NCBI RefSeq assembly: GCF_001280085.1
Contig: NZ_LGED01000247.1
Span: 16,718 to 80,717 of the forward strand
Source: Saccharothrix sp. NRRL B-16348
GTDB taxonomy: Bacteria > Actinomycetota > Actinomycetes > Mycobacteriales > Pseudonocardiaceae
Length of the DNA: 64,000 bases
Direction of reading: 5' to 3'
Shown here: piece after piece, positions 1-7,706 of the stretch
Numbering within the stretch: position 1 is the first letter of the stretch
How the letters are laid out: every line of letters starts with the position of its first letter
The notes under the pieces: generated by a model
Databases searched by the model: none
What the model saw: the letters and a program-made list of their open reading frames with translations, nothing else
Told to the model about the DNA's origin: nothing
Position numbers and translations under genes: made by a program

Positions 1-681
1 GATCATCGGGGTGTCGGTGATGCCCGGCATGATCGCGTTGACGCGGATGCCGTCCACGCCGTGCTCCAACGCCGCCGACTGCACGAGCGCCCGCACGGCC
101 TGCTTGCTCGCCTGGTACGTGGACAGGCCCGGCCTGCCGACGATCGCGCCGATGGACGAGTTGACGATGATGTGCCCGCCGCCGCCCGCGCGCATGTGCG
201 GCAGCTGGTGCTTCATCGCCAGGAACACGCCGCGCGCGTTCGTGTTCATCAGGTCGTCCCACTGCTCGACGGTGACGTCCGCCAGGTTGGCGTTGACCTG
301 CACGCCCGCGTTGTTGAACGCGATGTCCACCCGCCCGTACCGCCGCACGGCGCCGTCCACGAACTGCCGCACGGACGACGGCACCCGCACGTCGGCGGCG
401 ATGTAGGTCGCGTCGCCGCCTGCCGCGCGGATGGACCGCTCCACCTCCTGCCCCAACGCGGTCCGCCTGCCGCAGAACGCCACCTTCGCCCCCTCCGCCG
501 CGAACGCGCGCGCCGTGGCCGCGCCGATGCCCGACGTCGCGCCGGTGATCTGCACGACCTTGCCGGCGTAACGGCCCCGTGCGCCCCGGTCGTCGGCTGC
601 GGCCAGGCCGGGCGCCGCCGCGACCACCCCCGCGCCGAGCAGCCCGCCGAGCACGGCACGCCTGCTGTGGTCACCGTTCAT
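1..681 (-). CDS. Short-chain dehydrogenase/reductase with Tat-like signal (3' end outside window)
   Basis: Reading leftward from the ATG at 681 gives 227 residues and the frame is still open at base 1, so the C-terminus lies outside the window. The Rossmann dinucleotide motif TGATSGIG is at about 46-53, followed by an NNAG motif and the active-site YxxxK (about Y189/K193): a classical NAD(P)-dependent SDR. Unusually, the N-terminus has a twin Arg (SRRAVLGG) and a hydrophobic Ala/Gly stretch ending in LAAA, a Tat-type signal, so it may be exported or may only keep a degenerate signal. It diverges from a TetR gene with a long palindrome between them, which suggests that TetR controls it. The substrate is unknown. 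Confidence 0.88.
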   Translation of the reverse strand, partial: MNGDHSRRAVLGGLLGAGVVAAAPGLAAADDRGARGRYAGKVVQITGATSGIGAATARAFAAEGAKVAFCGRRTALGQEVERSIRAAGGDATYIAADVRVPSSVRQFVDGAVRRYGRVDIAFNNAGVQVNANLADVTVEQWDDLMNTNARGVFLAMKHQLPHMRAGGGGHIIVNSSIGAIVGRPGLSTYQASKQAVRALVQSAALEHGVDGIRVNAIMPGITDTPMI

Positions 682-695
682 CACAACCCCCAGTG

Positions 696-722
696 CTAAA
701 AGCAACGCGATGTTGCTTTTAG
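696..722. promoter_or_regulatory. Perfect inverted repeat, candidate TetR operator
   Basis: Arms CTAAAAGCAAC and GTTGCTTTTAG are exact reverse complements separated by 5 bp (gcgat). The site lies between the divergent SDR (start 681) and TetR (start 776) genes, 14 bp upstream of the SDR start. It is A/T-rich in a GC-rich background, as expected for a TetR dimer site that controls both promoters. Binding by this TetR is inferred from position. Confidence 0.6.
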
Positions 723-775
723 TCTCCTGACCGAGCGCTCTTCGCGCAACCACGAGTTGCGTTAAGGTCCTCGCC

Positions 776-1354
776 GTGCCCGAGCCACGCCGTCGTCCCG
801 GTGGTCGCAGCGCGCAGGTCCGCGCCGCTGTGCTGGAAGCCGGCCTCGCCGAGCTGGCGTCGGCCGGCTACCACAACCTCAGCCTGGAAGGCGTGGCCCG
901 GCGCGCGGGCGTGAACAAGACGACCCTCTACCGCCGCTGGGGCACGCGGGAGGCGTTGCTGCTCGACGCGATCCGCGCCCGCGCGACCGCCGAGGTGCCC
1001 ATCCCCGACACCGGTGACCTGCGCGAGGACCTGCTCGCGCTGGTCCGGGCCGCGATCGCGAACCTGACCACGGTGGAGGTGCAGGCGATGGTCCGGGTGT
1101 CCGTCGCCCTCTCCCCGCACGACGACGTGCTGGCCGCCGCGGGCCGCACGTTCTGGGCCGAACGCCTCGCCGTGGACGCGGAGGTCGTCCGCCGTGCCGT
1201 CACCCGCGGCGAGATCGCCCCCGTCGACGGCGAACAGGTGATCGAGGCGGTGCTCGGACCGCCCTACTTCCACCTGCTGGTGACGGGCCGGCCGGTCACC
1301 GACGACTTCCTCGTCGCCACGGTCGACCTGGTCGTCAACGGTCTGCGACGGTAA
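776..1354 (+). CDS. TetR family transcriptional regulator
   Basis: This 192-residue protein starts at GTG. The TetR helix-turn-helix is at about 36-60 (SLEGVARRAGVNKTTLYRRW), followed by an all-helical ligand-binding half. It is divergent from the SDR gene and the perfect palindrome at 696-722 lies in the shared gap, so local repression of the SDR and of itself is the simplest model. Its 3' end overlaps the convergent MDR reductase gene by 20 bp. The ligand cannot be predicted. Confidence 0.9.
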   Translation: MPEPRRRPGGRSAQVRAAVLEAGLAELASAGYHNLSLEGVARRAGVNKTTLYRRWGTREALLLDAIRARATAEVPIPDTGDLREDLLALVRAAIANLTTVEVQAMVRVSVALSPHDDVLAAAGRTFWAERLAVDAEVVRRAVTRGEIAPVDGEQVIEAVLGPPYFHLLVTGRPVTDDFLVATVDLVVNGLRR

Positions 1355-2285
1355 GCACGAGCTTGCCCGCCGTCCGGTTGGCCTCGCCGACCTCGTGCGC
1401 CTTCACGACCTCCGCCAGCGGGAACGTCTCGGCGACGACCACCTTCAGCTCACCGCGTGCCACCAGGCCGGCCAGGTGCTCCAGCGCGGCGTGGTCCGGC
1501 ACCACGGCCACGACCGCGGCGCGCACGCCCAGCGCGTCCGCCGCGACGCGCAGGTCGGGCAGCCGACTCGGGTCCGTCAGGCCGACGTAGAGCCCGTCGG
1601 GCCTGAGCACGCCCATCGACCGCCGCTCGTAGTCCTCGCCGCCGACCAGGTCGATCACCACGTCGACGTCCCGCAGCTCGCCGAAGTCCCGCGCCGTGTG
1701 GTCCACCAGCTCGTCGGCGCCCAGCTCGCGCAGCAGGTCGTGCTTGCCCGCGCTCGCGGTGCCGATCACCCACGCGCCGAGCGACTTCGCGAGCTGCACG
1801 GCGATGTGCCCGACACCGCCCGCGGCGGCGTGGATCAGCACCCGGTCACCGGGCTTGACGGCGGCGGCCTCGGTGAGGGTCTGCCACCCGGTGAGCGCGG
1901 ACATCGGCAGGGCCGCCGCGTGCACGTGGTCGACGTTGGCGGGCTTGCGGGCGAAGTGGCGCGAGGGCGCGGCGACGTACTCGGCGTACGCGCCGGCCGG
2001 GCGCGGCAGGTGTGGCATGCCGAACACCTCGTCGCCGACCCGCAGCCGGTTCTCCCCCGCCGGCACCGACACCACCACGCCGGAGACGTCCCAGCCCGGC
2101 ACCCACGGCGCGGTGTACCAGAAGCCGTGCCGCCGCACCTTCCAGTCGAACGCGTTCAAGCCCGCCGCGCGCACCTCGACCAGGACCTCGTCCCGCGCCG
2201 GCGTCGGCCGCGCCACGGTCCGCACCTCCATCACCTCGGGCCCACCGAAGGCCTCGACCAGCACCGCCCGCATCTCGTTCGTCAT
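1335..2285 (-). CDS. NADP-dependent zinc-free medium-chain oxidoreductase (quinone oxidoreductase-like)
   Basis: This 316-residue MDR protein has an N-terminal GroES-like fold, then the nucleotide-binding motif AAAGGVGHIAVQLA. It lacks the Cys/His zinc ligands of alcohol dehydrogenases, so it belongs with quinone oxidoreductases and enone reductases. I chose the ATG at 2285 (MTNEMRAVLV); an in-frame extension upstream would run through the promoter repeats. It diverges from an HxlR regulator with AGGTACCT-like repeats between them, a common arrangement for redox-responsive HxlR/reductase pairs. The electron acceptor is unknown. Confidence 0.88.
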   Translation of the reverse strand: MTNEMRAVLVEAFGGPEVMEVRTVARPTPARDEVLVEVRAAGLNAFDWKVRRHGFWYTAPWVPGWDVSGVVVSVPAGENRLRVGDEVFGMPHLPRPAGAYAEYVAAPSRHFARKPANVDHVHAAALPMSALTGWQTLTEAAAVKPGDRVLIHAAAGGVGHIAVQLAKSLGAWVIGTASAGKHDLLRELGADELVDHTARDFGELRDVDVVIDLVGGEDYERRSMGVLRPDGLYVGLTDPSRLPDLRVAADALGVRAAVVAVVPDHAALEHLAGLVARGELKVVVAETFPLAEVVKAHEVGEANRTAGKLVLTVADR

Positions 2286-2305
2286 GGCCAAAGGATCATC
2301 TTCGG

Positions 2306-2350
2306 TGGTACCTCTTGTGAAATAGGCACCTGAATGGTAATTAGGTACCT
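2306..2350. promoter_or_regulatory. Three AGGTACCT-like repeats, candidate HxlR operator
   Basis: Octamers TGGTACCT (2306-2313), AGGCACCT (2324-2331) and AGGTACCT (2343-2350) are spaced 18 and 19 bp apart, just under two helical turns. They lie between the divergent MDR and HxlR genes. The outer copies contain the palindrome GGTACC. Even spacing on one DNA face suggests cooperative binding by the adjacent HxlR protein, which is inference. The third copy falls inside the HxlR reading frame if its start is 2334, which favours the GTG at 2352 as the true start. Confidence 0.45.
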
Positions 2351-2759
2351 CGTGTATACCACTCCTGACCTGCGCGTTCACGGCGGTGTGGACGCCTACC
2401 TCCGCAGCTGCGCGTCACGTGCGGTCCTCGACCTGCTGACGACCAAGTGGGTGTGCCTCGTGATCGGCGCGCTGCGGCCCGGCACCCTGCGCTTCGGCGA
2501 ACTGCGACGGCGGCTCGACGGCATCACCCAGAAGATGCTCACCCAGACGTTGCGGGACCTGGAACGGGCGGGCCTCGTGCACCGCGCCGTCTACCCGAGC
2601 GTCCCGCCGCGCGTCGAGTACAGCCTGACCCCGCTGGGCGACAACGTCGGCGGCCTGATGGACGCGATCAGGGTGTGGTCGGAGACGCACATCGACGACA
2701 TCCGCTCCGCGCAGGAGGAGTACGACCGCAAGGCGGGCGAAGAACTGCAACCCGTCTAG
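2334..2759 (+). CDS. HxlR family winged-helix regulator
   Basis: This is a protein of 141 residues or fewer with the HxlR core: a Cys in the first helix (LRSCASRAVLDLL), then KWVCLVIGALRPGTLRF and the recognition region ITQKMLTQTLRDLERAGLV. HxlR proteins bind DNA as dimers, and several sense reactive electrophiles or oxidants through that N-terminal Cys. The start is uncertain: ATG 2334 has no visible ribosome site, whereas GTG 2352 has AGG about 7 bases upstream. It is divergent from the MDR reductase, the likely target. Its stop overlaps the stop of the convergent epimerase pseudogene. Confidence 0.88.
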   Translation: MVIRYLVYTTPDLRVHGGVDAYLRSCASRAVLDLLTTKWVCLVIGALRPGTLRFGELRRRLDGITQKMLTQTLRDLERAGLVHRAVYPSVPPRVEYSLTPLGDNVGGLMDAIRVWSETHIDDIRSAQEEYDRKAGEELQPV

Positions 2760-3654
2760 GACGGGGACCGCCGCGCCGGCTCGGCGTAGCCCTGCGCCGG
2801 GTTGAGCAGGGCGCCGCACACGCCGCCCAGGGCGTCGCCGAACACCGGTTCCCAGCCGAGGTCGCGCAGCCGGGACGCGTCGAGCGCCGCGTCCGCCGCC
2901 AGGTACGCGGCCACGTCGCCGTGCGTCGCGACGGCCTCGGCGAGGCTCCACGAGCGCACCGGCACACCGGCGGCGGAGCCGATCGCGGCGGTGAGCGCGG
3001 CCAGCGGGACCGGCGTCGTCTCGGCGGCGTGGAACACCCCGCGCGCGGACGATTCGAGCAGCACGGCGTACCCGCGCGCGAGGTCGTTCACGTGCACCGC
3101 GGACCAGCGGTTCCCACCCGCGCCGACGTGCCGCGCCACCCCGTCCGCCCGCGCCTGCCGCACCAGCCCGGCGAGCGGGCCGCCGCCGTCGCCGTAGACG
3201 ATCGGCGGTCGCACGACGACCCGCGCACGTGCTCGGCGCCGAGCACCCGTGCCTCCGCGCCGGCCAACCACGCGAGCGGGCCGGCGACCTCGGCGGTGTC
3301 GTCCTCGGTCACCGGTGTCCGCGACGACCTGGCCCTCGGCGCGCCGGTGGTCGTGACGAAGGCGCCGCCGGCCATCCCGCCGAGCATCGCCGTCACGGCC
3401 GCCGCGTCCACGGCGGGCCGGTCGGCGCCGGTGGTGGCCGCGATGTGCACGACGCCGTCCGCGCCGGCCGCCGCGCCGGACAGCACCGCCAGGTCGGCCA
3501 GGCTGCCGCGCACCGGTCGCGCGCCGTTCGCCCGGACCTTCGCTGCCGCCGCGTCACCGCGCGCCAGACCGCGCACCCGGTGCCCGCGGGCGACGAGGGC
3601 ACGGGTCAGGGCCGAGCCGATGTAGCCGCTCGCGCCGGTGATGAAGATGTCCAC
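2756..3654 (-). pseudogene. NAD-dependent epimerase/NmrA-like reductase interrupted by a frameshift
   Basis: The N-terminal half (from ATG 3654) has GASGYIGSALTRAL, a Rossmann start, and continues to LGAEHVR. The second half continues in another frame from VVVRPPIVYGDGG and ends at 2756. The frames join at about 3218-3225, inside a short C/G run, where one base appears to be missing; restoring one base rebuilds a protein of about 299 residues with no gap. Both halves keep GC-rich coding structure, so this is either a very recent mutation or a sequencing error. The intact protein would be an extended-SDR epimerase/reductase. It lies divergent to an AraC-family gene. Confidence 0.75.
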
Positions 3655-3711
3655 GTGGTCTCCTCGTTCTCGTGGTCGGATTCACCGTAGGAAGCCCCGG
3701 ACCCGGGGGAA

Positions 3712-4677
3712 ATGTGCGAGGGTCCAGGACTTGTGCGCGAGAGTTCACCGTTCGACCTGGTCGGCACGCTGCTGCGGCACGTGCGGGTCGACGCGAGCAC
3801 GTTCGGCCGGGTCGAGCTCGGCGCGCCGTGGGGAGCACGGGTCGCCGCGCGCGACACCGTGTCGCTGCACCACGTCCTCGACGGCGAGCTGTGGCTGGAG
3901 GTCGGCGGGCGGCAGGTCCACGTCCGGGCCGGCGACCTGGTGGTCCTGCCTCACGGCGCACCGCACGCGCTGCGGCACCGGCCGGACGCGCCCGTCACCG
4001 CGCACGACCCCGGTCCCGCGTCAGGCGGGCTGTCGGTGCGGCGGCGGTTCGGCGGTGACGGCGCCCGCACCGTGGTGCTGTGCGCGGAACTGACCGTGTC
4101 AGGTGCGGCGAAAGCGCTGTTCCCGCGGGCGCTGCCACCCGTCGTCCACCTGCGCCCGGGCTCGTCCGGTGATCCGGTGCCCGGCCTCGGCCGGCTGCTG
4201 GACGGCCTGCGCGAGGAGGTCCGCGACGACCGGTCCGGCGCGTCGCTGGTCGCGGCCAGGCTGGTGGAGCTGGTGCTGCTGCAGGGCATCCGGGCCGAGC
4301 TGGAACGCCCGGCCGAGGCCGGTTCGTGGCGCGCGGCGCTGGCGGACGACCGCATCGGCCGTGCGCTCGACGCGCTGTACGGCGCGCCCGGGCACCTGTG
4401 GAGCGTGGCGGCGCTCGCCCGTGCGGCGGGCATGAGCCGGGCGGCCTTCGCGACGCGCTTCCGCGAACTGCTCGGCGAGACGCCGATCGCCCACCTCACC
4501 CGGTGGCGCATGGACCTGGCCCGCACGGCGTTGCGCGAGCGGCCCGACCTGTCCGTCGGCCAGGTCGCGACGTCGGTCGGCTACCGCAGCGAGTACGCGT
4601 TCAACGCGGCGTTCCGCCGGGTGGTCGGCACGCCGCCAGGCCGCTACCGCGCCGCAGGGGCCGTGCTAGCGCCGTGA
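3712..4677 (+). CDS. AraC family regulator with cupin sensor domain
   Basis: This protein of about 321 residues has an N-terminal cupin-type domain (residues 15-170, with HHVLDGELWLEVGG and VLPHGAPHAL) and a C-terminal double helix-turn-helix. The recognition parts are WSVAALARAAGMSRAAF and the characteristic second HTH VATSVGYRSEYAFNAAFRR, then PGRYR. The ATG at 3712 follows a GGGGGAA tract. GTG 3733 (VRESSPFDLVG) is an alternative that would remove seven residues. It is divergent from the broken epimerase gene, so a local role in its control is possible. Confidence 0.88.
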   Translation: MCEGPGLVRESSPFDLVGTLLRHVRVDASTFGRVELGAPWGARVAARDTVSLHHVLDGELWLEVGGRQVHVRAGDLVVLPHGAPHALRHRPDAPVTAHDPGPASGGLSVRRRFGGDGARTVVLCAELTVSGAAKALFPRALPPVVHLRPGSSGDPVPGLGRLLDGLREEVRDDRSGASLVAARLVELVLLQGIRAELERPAEAGSWRAALADDRIGRALDALYGAPGHLWSVAALARAAGMSRAAFATRFRELLGETPIAHLTRWRMDLARTALRERPDLSVGQVATSVGYRSEYAFNAAFRRVVGTPPGRYRAAGAVLAP

Positions 4678-4694
4678 CCCCCGTACTTCGCGGG

Positions 4695-5441
4695 CTATGA
4701 GCCGTTGCGCGACTGTTCGAGGGCTTCCCGCGCCTTGCGGGCCATGTCGGCGACGGCGGCGCGGCGCACGGCGTCGGCCTCGTAGTCCTCGCGGCGGTCC
4801 TTCACGACCCGCGCCGGCAGGCCCACGGCGATCTTGAAGTCCGGCACGTCGCCGCGCACCACGGCGTGCGCGCCGATCACGCAGCCGCGCCCGATCCGCG
4901 TGCCGCGGGTGACGGTGACCTTCGTGCCGAGCCAGCAGTCCGGCCCGATGCGCACCGGCGACTTCACGATGCCCTGGTCCTTGATCGGCAGCGTGATGTC
5001 CGCCGTGACGTGGTCGAAGTCGCAGATGTAGACCCAGTCGGCGATCAACGTCGCCGCGCCGATCTCCACGTCCAGGTAGCAGTTCACCGTGTTGTCCTTG
5101 CCGAACACGGCCTTGTCGCCGATCCGCAGCGAACCCTCGTGGCAGCGGATGGCGTTGCCGTCGCCGATGTGCACCCAGCGCCCGATCTCCAGCCGGCCGT
5201 AGCCGGGCCGGCAGTGCAGCTCGACCTTCTTGCCGAGGAACACCATCCCGCGCAGCACCACGTGCGGGTTCACGATCCGGAACTTCAGCAGCCGCCAGTA
5301 CCGCACCAGGTACCAGGGCGTGTACGCGCGGTGCCGCAGGACCCAGCGCAGCGACGCCAGGGTGAGGAACCTGGCCTGCGCCGGGTCGCGGCGCGACCGA
5401 CGCCACCTCGTCCACACCGGCGCACCCCACATGCTCGTCAC
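4695..5441 (-). CDS. Left-handed beta-helix acyltransferase (hexapeptide repeat)
   Basis: From GTG 5441 this encodes 248 residues; ATG 5432 is the next option. A basic N-terminal stretch (WTRWRRSRRD) precedes repeated hexapeptides through residues 70-215, such as LEIGRWVHIGDG, LRIGDKAVFGKDN and VRIGPDCWLGTKV. These form the LbH fold of sugar and antibiotic O-acyltransferases, and a likely catalytic His lies in DFDHVTADITLP. The substrate is unknown. The gene is convergent with AraC and diverges from the nucleoside hydrolase across a large inverted repeat. Confidence 0.82.
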   Translation of the reverse strand: MTSMWGAPVWTRWRRSRRDPAQARFLTLASLRWVLRHRAYTPWYLVRYWRLLKFRIVNPHVVLRGMVFLGKKVELHCRPGYGRLEIGRWVHIGDGNAIRCHEGSLRIGDKAVFGKDNTVNCYLDVEIGAATLIADWVYICDFDHVTADITLPIKDQGIVKSPVRIGPDCWLGTKVTVTRGTRIGRGCVIGAHAVVRGDVPDFKIAVGLPARVVKDRREDYEADAVRRAAVADMARKAREALEQSRNGS

Positions 5442-5458
5442 GCGGGCACTGTAACTCG

Positions 5459-5621
5459 GCCGCTGCTCCGCAGACGGCGGGCTCGGTCGCCCGGACCACC
5501 CGCGAGGTCGCGTCGATCGTTCGCGACTCATTTTCCGGCGATCACGCCTTTCGATCGTCGGAAAATCAGGCGCGAGCGGTCGACTTCCAGGCGACCTCGC
5601 CGCCGTCTGCGGAGCAGCGGC
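5459..5621. repeat. 163-bp composite inverted repeat between divergent genes
   Basis: The outer arms 5459-5480 and 5600-5621 are perfect 22-bp reverse complements (GCCGCTGCTCCGCAG at the left edge). The inner arms 5512-5543 and 5553-5584 match at 27 of 32 positions around a 9-base loop. Between them the left side carries about 17 extra bases. The structure fills the gap between the acyltransferase and nucleoside hydrolase starts. I see no flanking target duplication. It could be a large cruciform or structured leader, a paired operator, or the trace of a MITE-like insertion. Confidence 0.8.
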
Positions 5622-5633
5622 AGAATCGACGCG

Positions 5634-6581
5634 GTGACGACACCCCTCATCATCGACACCGACCCCGGCGTGGACGACGCGTTCGCCATCGCCCTCGCCG
5701 CCGCCAGCCCCGAGGTCGACCTGATCGGGGTGACCACGGTCTTCGGCAACGTCTCGCTGGAGAACACCACCCGCAACGCCCTGCGGCTGCTGACCCTGCT
5801 CGGCCGCGACGACGTGCCGGTGGGCGTGGGCGCGTCCCGGCCGTTGATCCACCCCCACCCGCACCTGTCCAGCGCGCACGGCGAAGACGGGCTCTCCGGG
5901 TACGCCGACACGCTCCCCGAAGCCACCCGCGGCCCGGACGCGCGTGACGCCGTCACACTCCTGCGCGACCTCCTCGACCAGGCCGAACGCCCCGTCACGA
6001 TCGTACCCATCGGCCCGCTCACCAACATCGCGCTGCTGCTGGCCGCGCACCCGAACCTCAAGCCGAAGATCGGCAGGCTCGTCGTCATGGGCGGCGGCGT
6101 GCACGGTGGCAACGTCACCGCGACGGCCGAGTTCAACGTCTGGAGCGACCCCGAGGCCGCCCGTCGCGTGCTGGTCGAGGAGGACGTGCCCACGACGCTG
6201 GTGCCGATGGACCTCACCCGCCGGTGCGCGGTCAGCGCCGAGTGGCTGGACGCGCTGGCGAAGACGTCCGACGTCGCCGCCACGCTGGTCGGCCTCACGC
6301 CCGCCTACCTGGAGACCTACCGGCGGTTCCTCGGCTGGGACGGCATGGCGGTGCACGACGCGGTCGCGGTGGCCGAGGCCGTGCGGCCGGGGATCCTGAG
6401 CGGCACCCCGTTCCCGGTGGACGTCGACTGCTCGTTCGGCCCCAACCGGGGCGCGCTCGTGGTGGACCAGCGGCTGGAGGTGGACGCGCCGAAGACGCTC
6501 GACATCACGATGGACACCGACCTCGACGGCCTGCGCGCGTTCCTCTTCGAACGGCTAGGTGCGCTCGGCGTGCGCGAGTAG
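5634..6581 (+). CDS. Nucleoside hydrolase (inosine-uridine preferring family)
   Basis: From GTG 5634 this encodes 315 residues, the usual family length. The Ca2+/ribose-binding Asp cluster DTDPGVDD is at residues 8-15 and IGPLTNIA near 125. VMGGGVHGGNVTATAEFN, the conserved central segment, is near 150-170, and a C-terminal HDAVAV supplies the last metal ligand. The family hydrolyses the N-glycosidic bond of ribonucleosides for base salvage; the exact base preference is not evident. Its 3' end overlaps the convergent methyltransferase by 27 bp. The long inverted repeat at 5459-5621 sits directly upstream. Confidence 0.92.
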   Translation: MTTPLIIDTDPGVDDAFAIALAAASPEVDLIGVTTVFGNVSLENTTRNALRLLTLLGRDDVPVGVGASRPLIHPHPHLSSAHGEDGLSGYADTLPEATRGPDARDAVTLLRDLLDQAERPVTIVPIGPLTNIALLLAAHPNLKPKIGRLVVMGGGVHGGNVTATAEFNVWSDPEAARRVLVEEDVPTTLVPMDLTRRCAVSAEWLDALAKTSDVAATLVGLTPAYLETYRRFLGWDGMAVHDAVAVAEAVRPGILSGTPFPVDVDCSFGPNRGALVVDQRLEVDAPKTLDITMDTDLDGLRAFLFERLGALGVRE

Positions 6582-7706
6582 GTAGACGGGACGGCGGCCG
6601 ATGCGCGTCAACGCCACGGTCGCCTCGCCCGACCCGGACAGCTTCAGCCTCGGCCGCAACGCGTTCGGGTCCACGTCCAGCCCGCGCACCAGGATCTCCA
6701 GCCGACCCACGTCGTGCGCCCGCAGCACGGACCGCAACACCTTCTCGCTGTAGTGCCCGTGCTCGACTACCCGGAACGCCCGCACCCCCGGCGGCGGCAC
6801 CGGCCCGGTCAGGTAGGCGATCCGCTCGTCCAGCTGCACCAGCCCGTGCCGGGCCGCGTAGTGCCGCACCAGCCCGGCCCGCACCACCGCGCCGTCCGGG
6901 TCGACCAGCCACTCGGCCGGCTCGCCGACCCCGCAGTCGTCGGGGTCGGCGGAGGTGATCGTCCACTCCGGACCGTCCGACCGCAGCACGGTCGCCCGCC
7001 GCGACACGCCCGGCGTGGCCAGGCCGCGCGTCCACAGGCACGCCTCGCGCACCTGCCCGTCCAACGACACCAGCTCGACCTCGTCGGCCCACGGCGCGAC
7101 CGCGAAGTCGACGCCCGGCGCGCACTTCACCGCCAGGTCGCGGGCCGCGTAGGCGTCGGCCAGCTCGTCCAACGACGGCGCGAAGTCCGAGGGGTGCCAC
7201 GTGCGCCGCCCGCTCGCGTCACGCCGCGCCGGGTCGGCGAGCACCGCCGTGCCGCGGGACACCGGCCGCAACGCGTCCGCCCGCACGAGCGGCACCGCGT
7301 CGCCCAGGTTGTGCCGCGCCATGGCCAGCCGCACCGGGTCGAGGTCGGACCCGATCGAGCCCTCGGGCAACGCCGCCAGGTCCGCGCCGATCGAGCACGT
7401 GACGTCGTGCGCGGGACCGCTGAACCGGCGCGCCCGGTGCACCGCGACCGGGTGGGCGGTGGCCTGCTGCAACGCGTCGGAGGTGAACAAGCCGTCGGTG
7501 AACCCGACCTTCGCGGCGGCCTTGCGCCGCAACAACAACGTCTCCAGCACCGCCGCGAAGAACGTCGGCGAGACCTGCTTGGCCCGGCCCACGTCGGCCA
7601 GCCGCGACGCGGGCGTCAGCGGCAGGTCGACCAGCGCCGACAACGCGGCGCGCCCGGCGTCGGAACGCAGGTGCGCCACGTCGTCGAGGCTGAAGGCGTA
7701 GGCCAC
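6555..7706 (-). CDS. THUMP-like SAM-dependent methyltransferase
   Basis: From GTG 7706 this encodes 383 residues. The GTG shares its first base with the last base of the upstream TAG stop (TAGTG), indicating translational coupling. The fold includes a divergent class I SAM site (CSIGADLAALP, SDLDPVRLAMARHN) and the catalytic-loop motif ADPARRDASGRR. The C-terminal part resembles the THUMP-like module of actinobacterial proteins annotated as RNA or class I methyltransferases. It is the last gene of a four-gene minus-strand run. The target is probably RNA, but this is not proven by sequence. Confidence 0.8.
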   Translation of the reverse strand: MAYAFSLDDVAHLRSDAGRAALSALVDLPLTPASRLADVGRAKQVSPTFFAAVLETLLLRRKAAAKVGFTDGLFTSDALQQATAHPVAVHRARRFSGPAHDVTCSIGADLAALPEGSIGSDLDPVRLAMARHNLGDAVPLVRADALRPVSRGTAVLADPARRDASGRRTWHPSDFAPSLDELADAYAARDLAVKCAPGVDFAVAPWADEVELVSLDGQVREACLWTRGLATPGVSRRATVLRSDGPEWTITSADPDDCGVGEPAEWLVDPDGAVVRAGLVRHYAARHGLVQLDERIAYLTGPVPPPGVRAFRVVEHGHYSEKVLRSVLRAHDVGRLEILVRGLDVDPNALRPRLKLSGSGEATVALTRIGRRPVYLLAHAERT

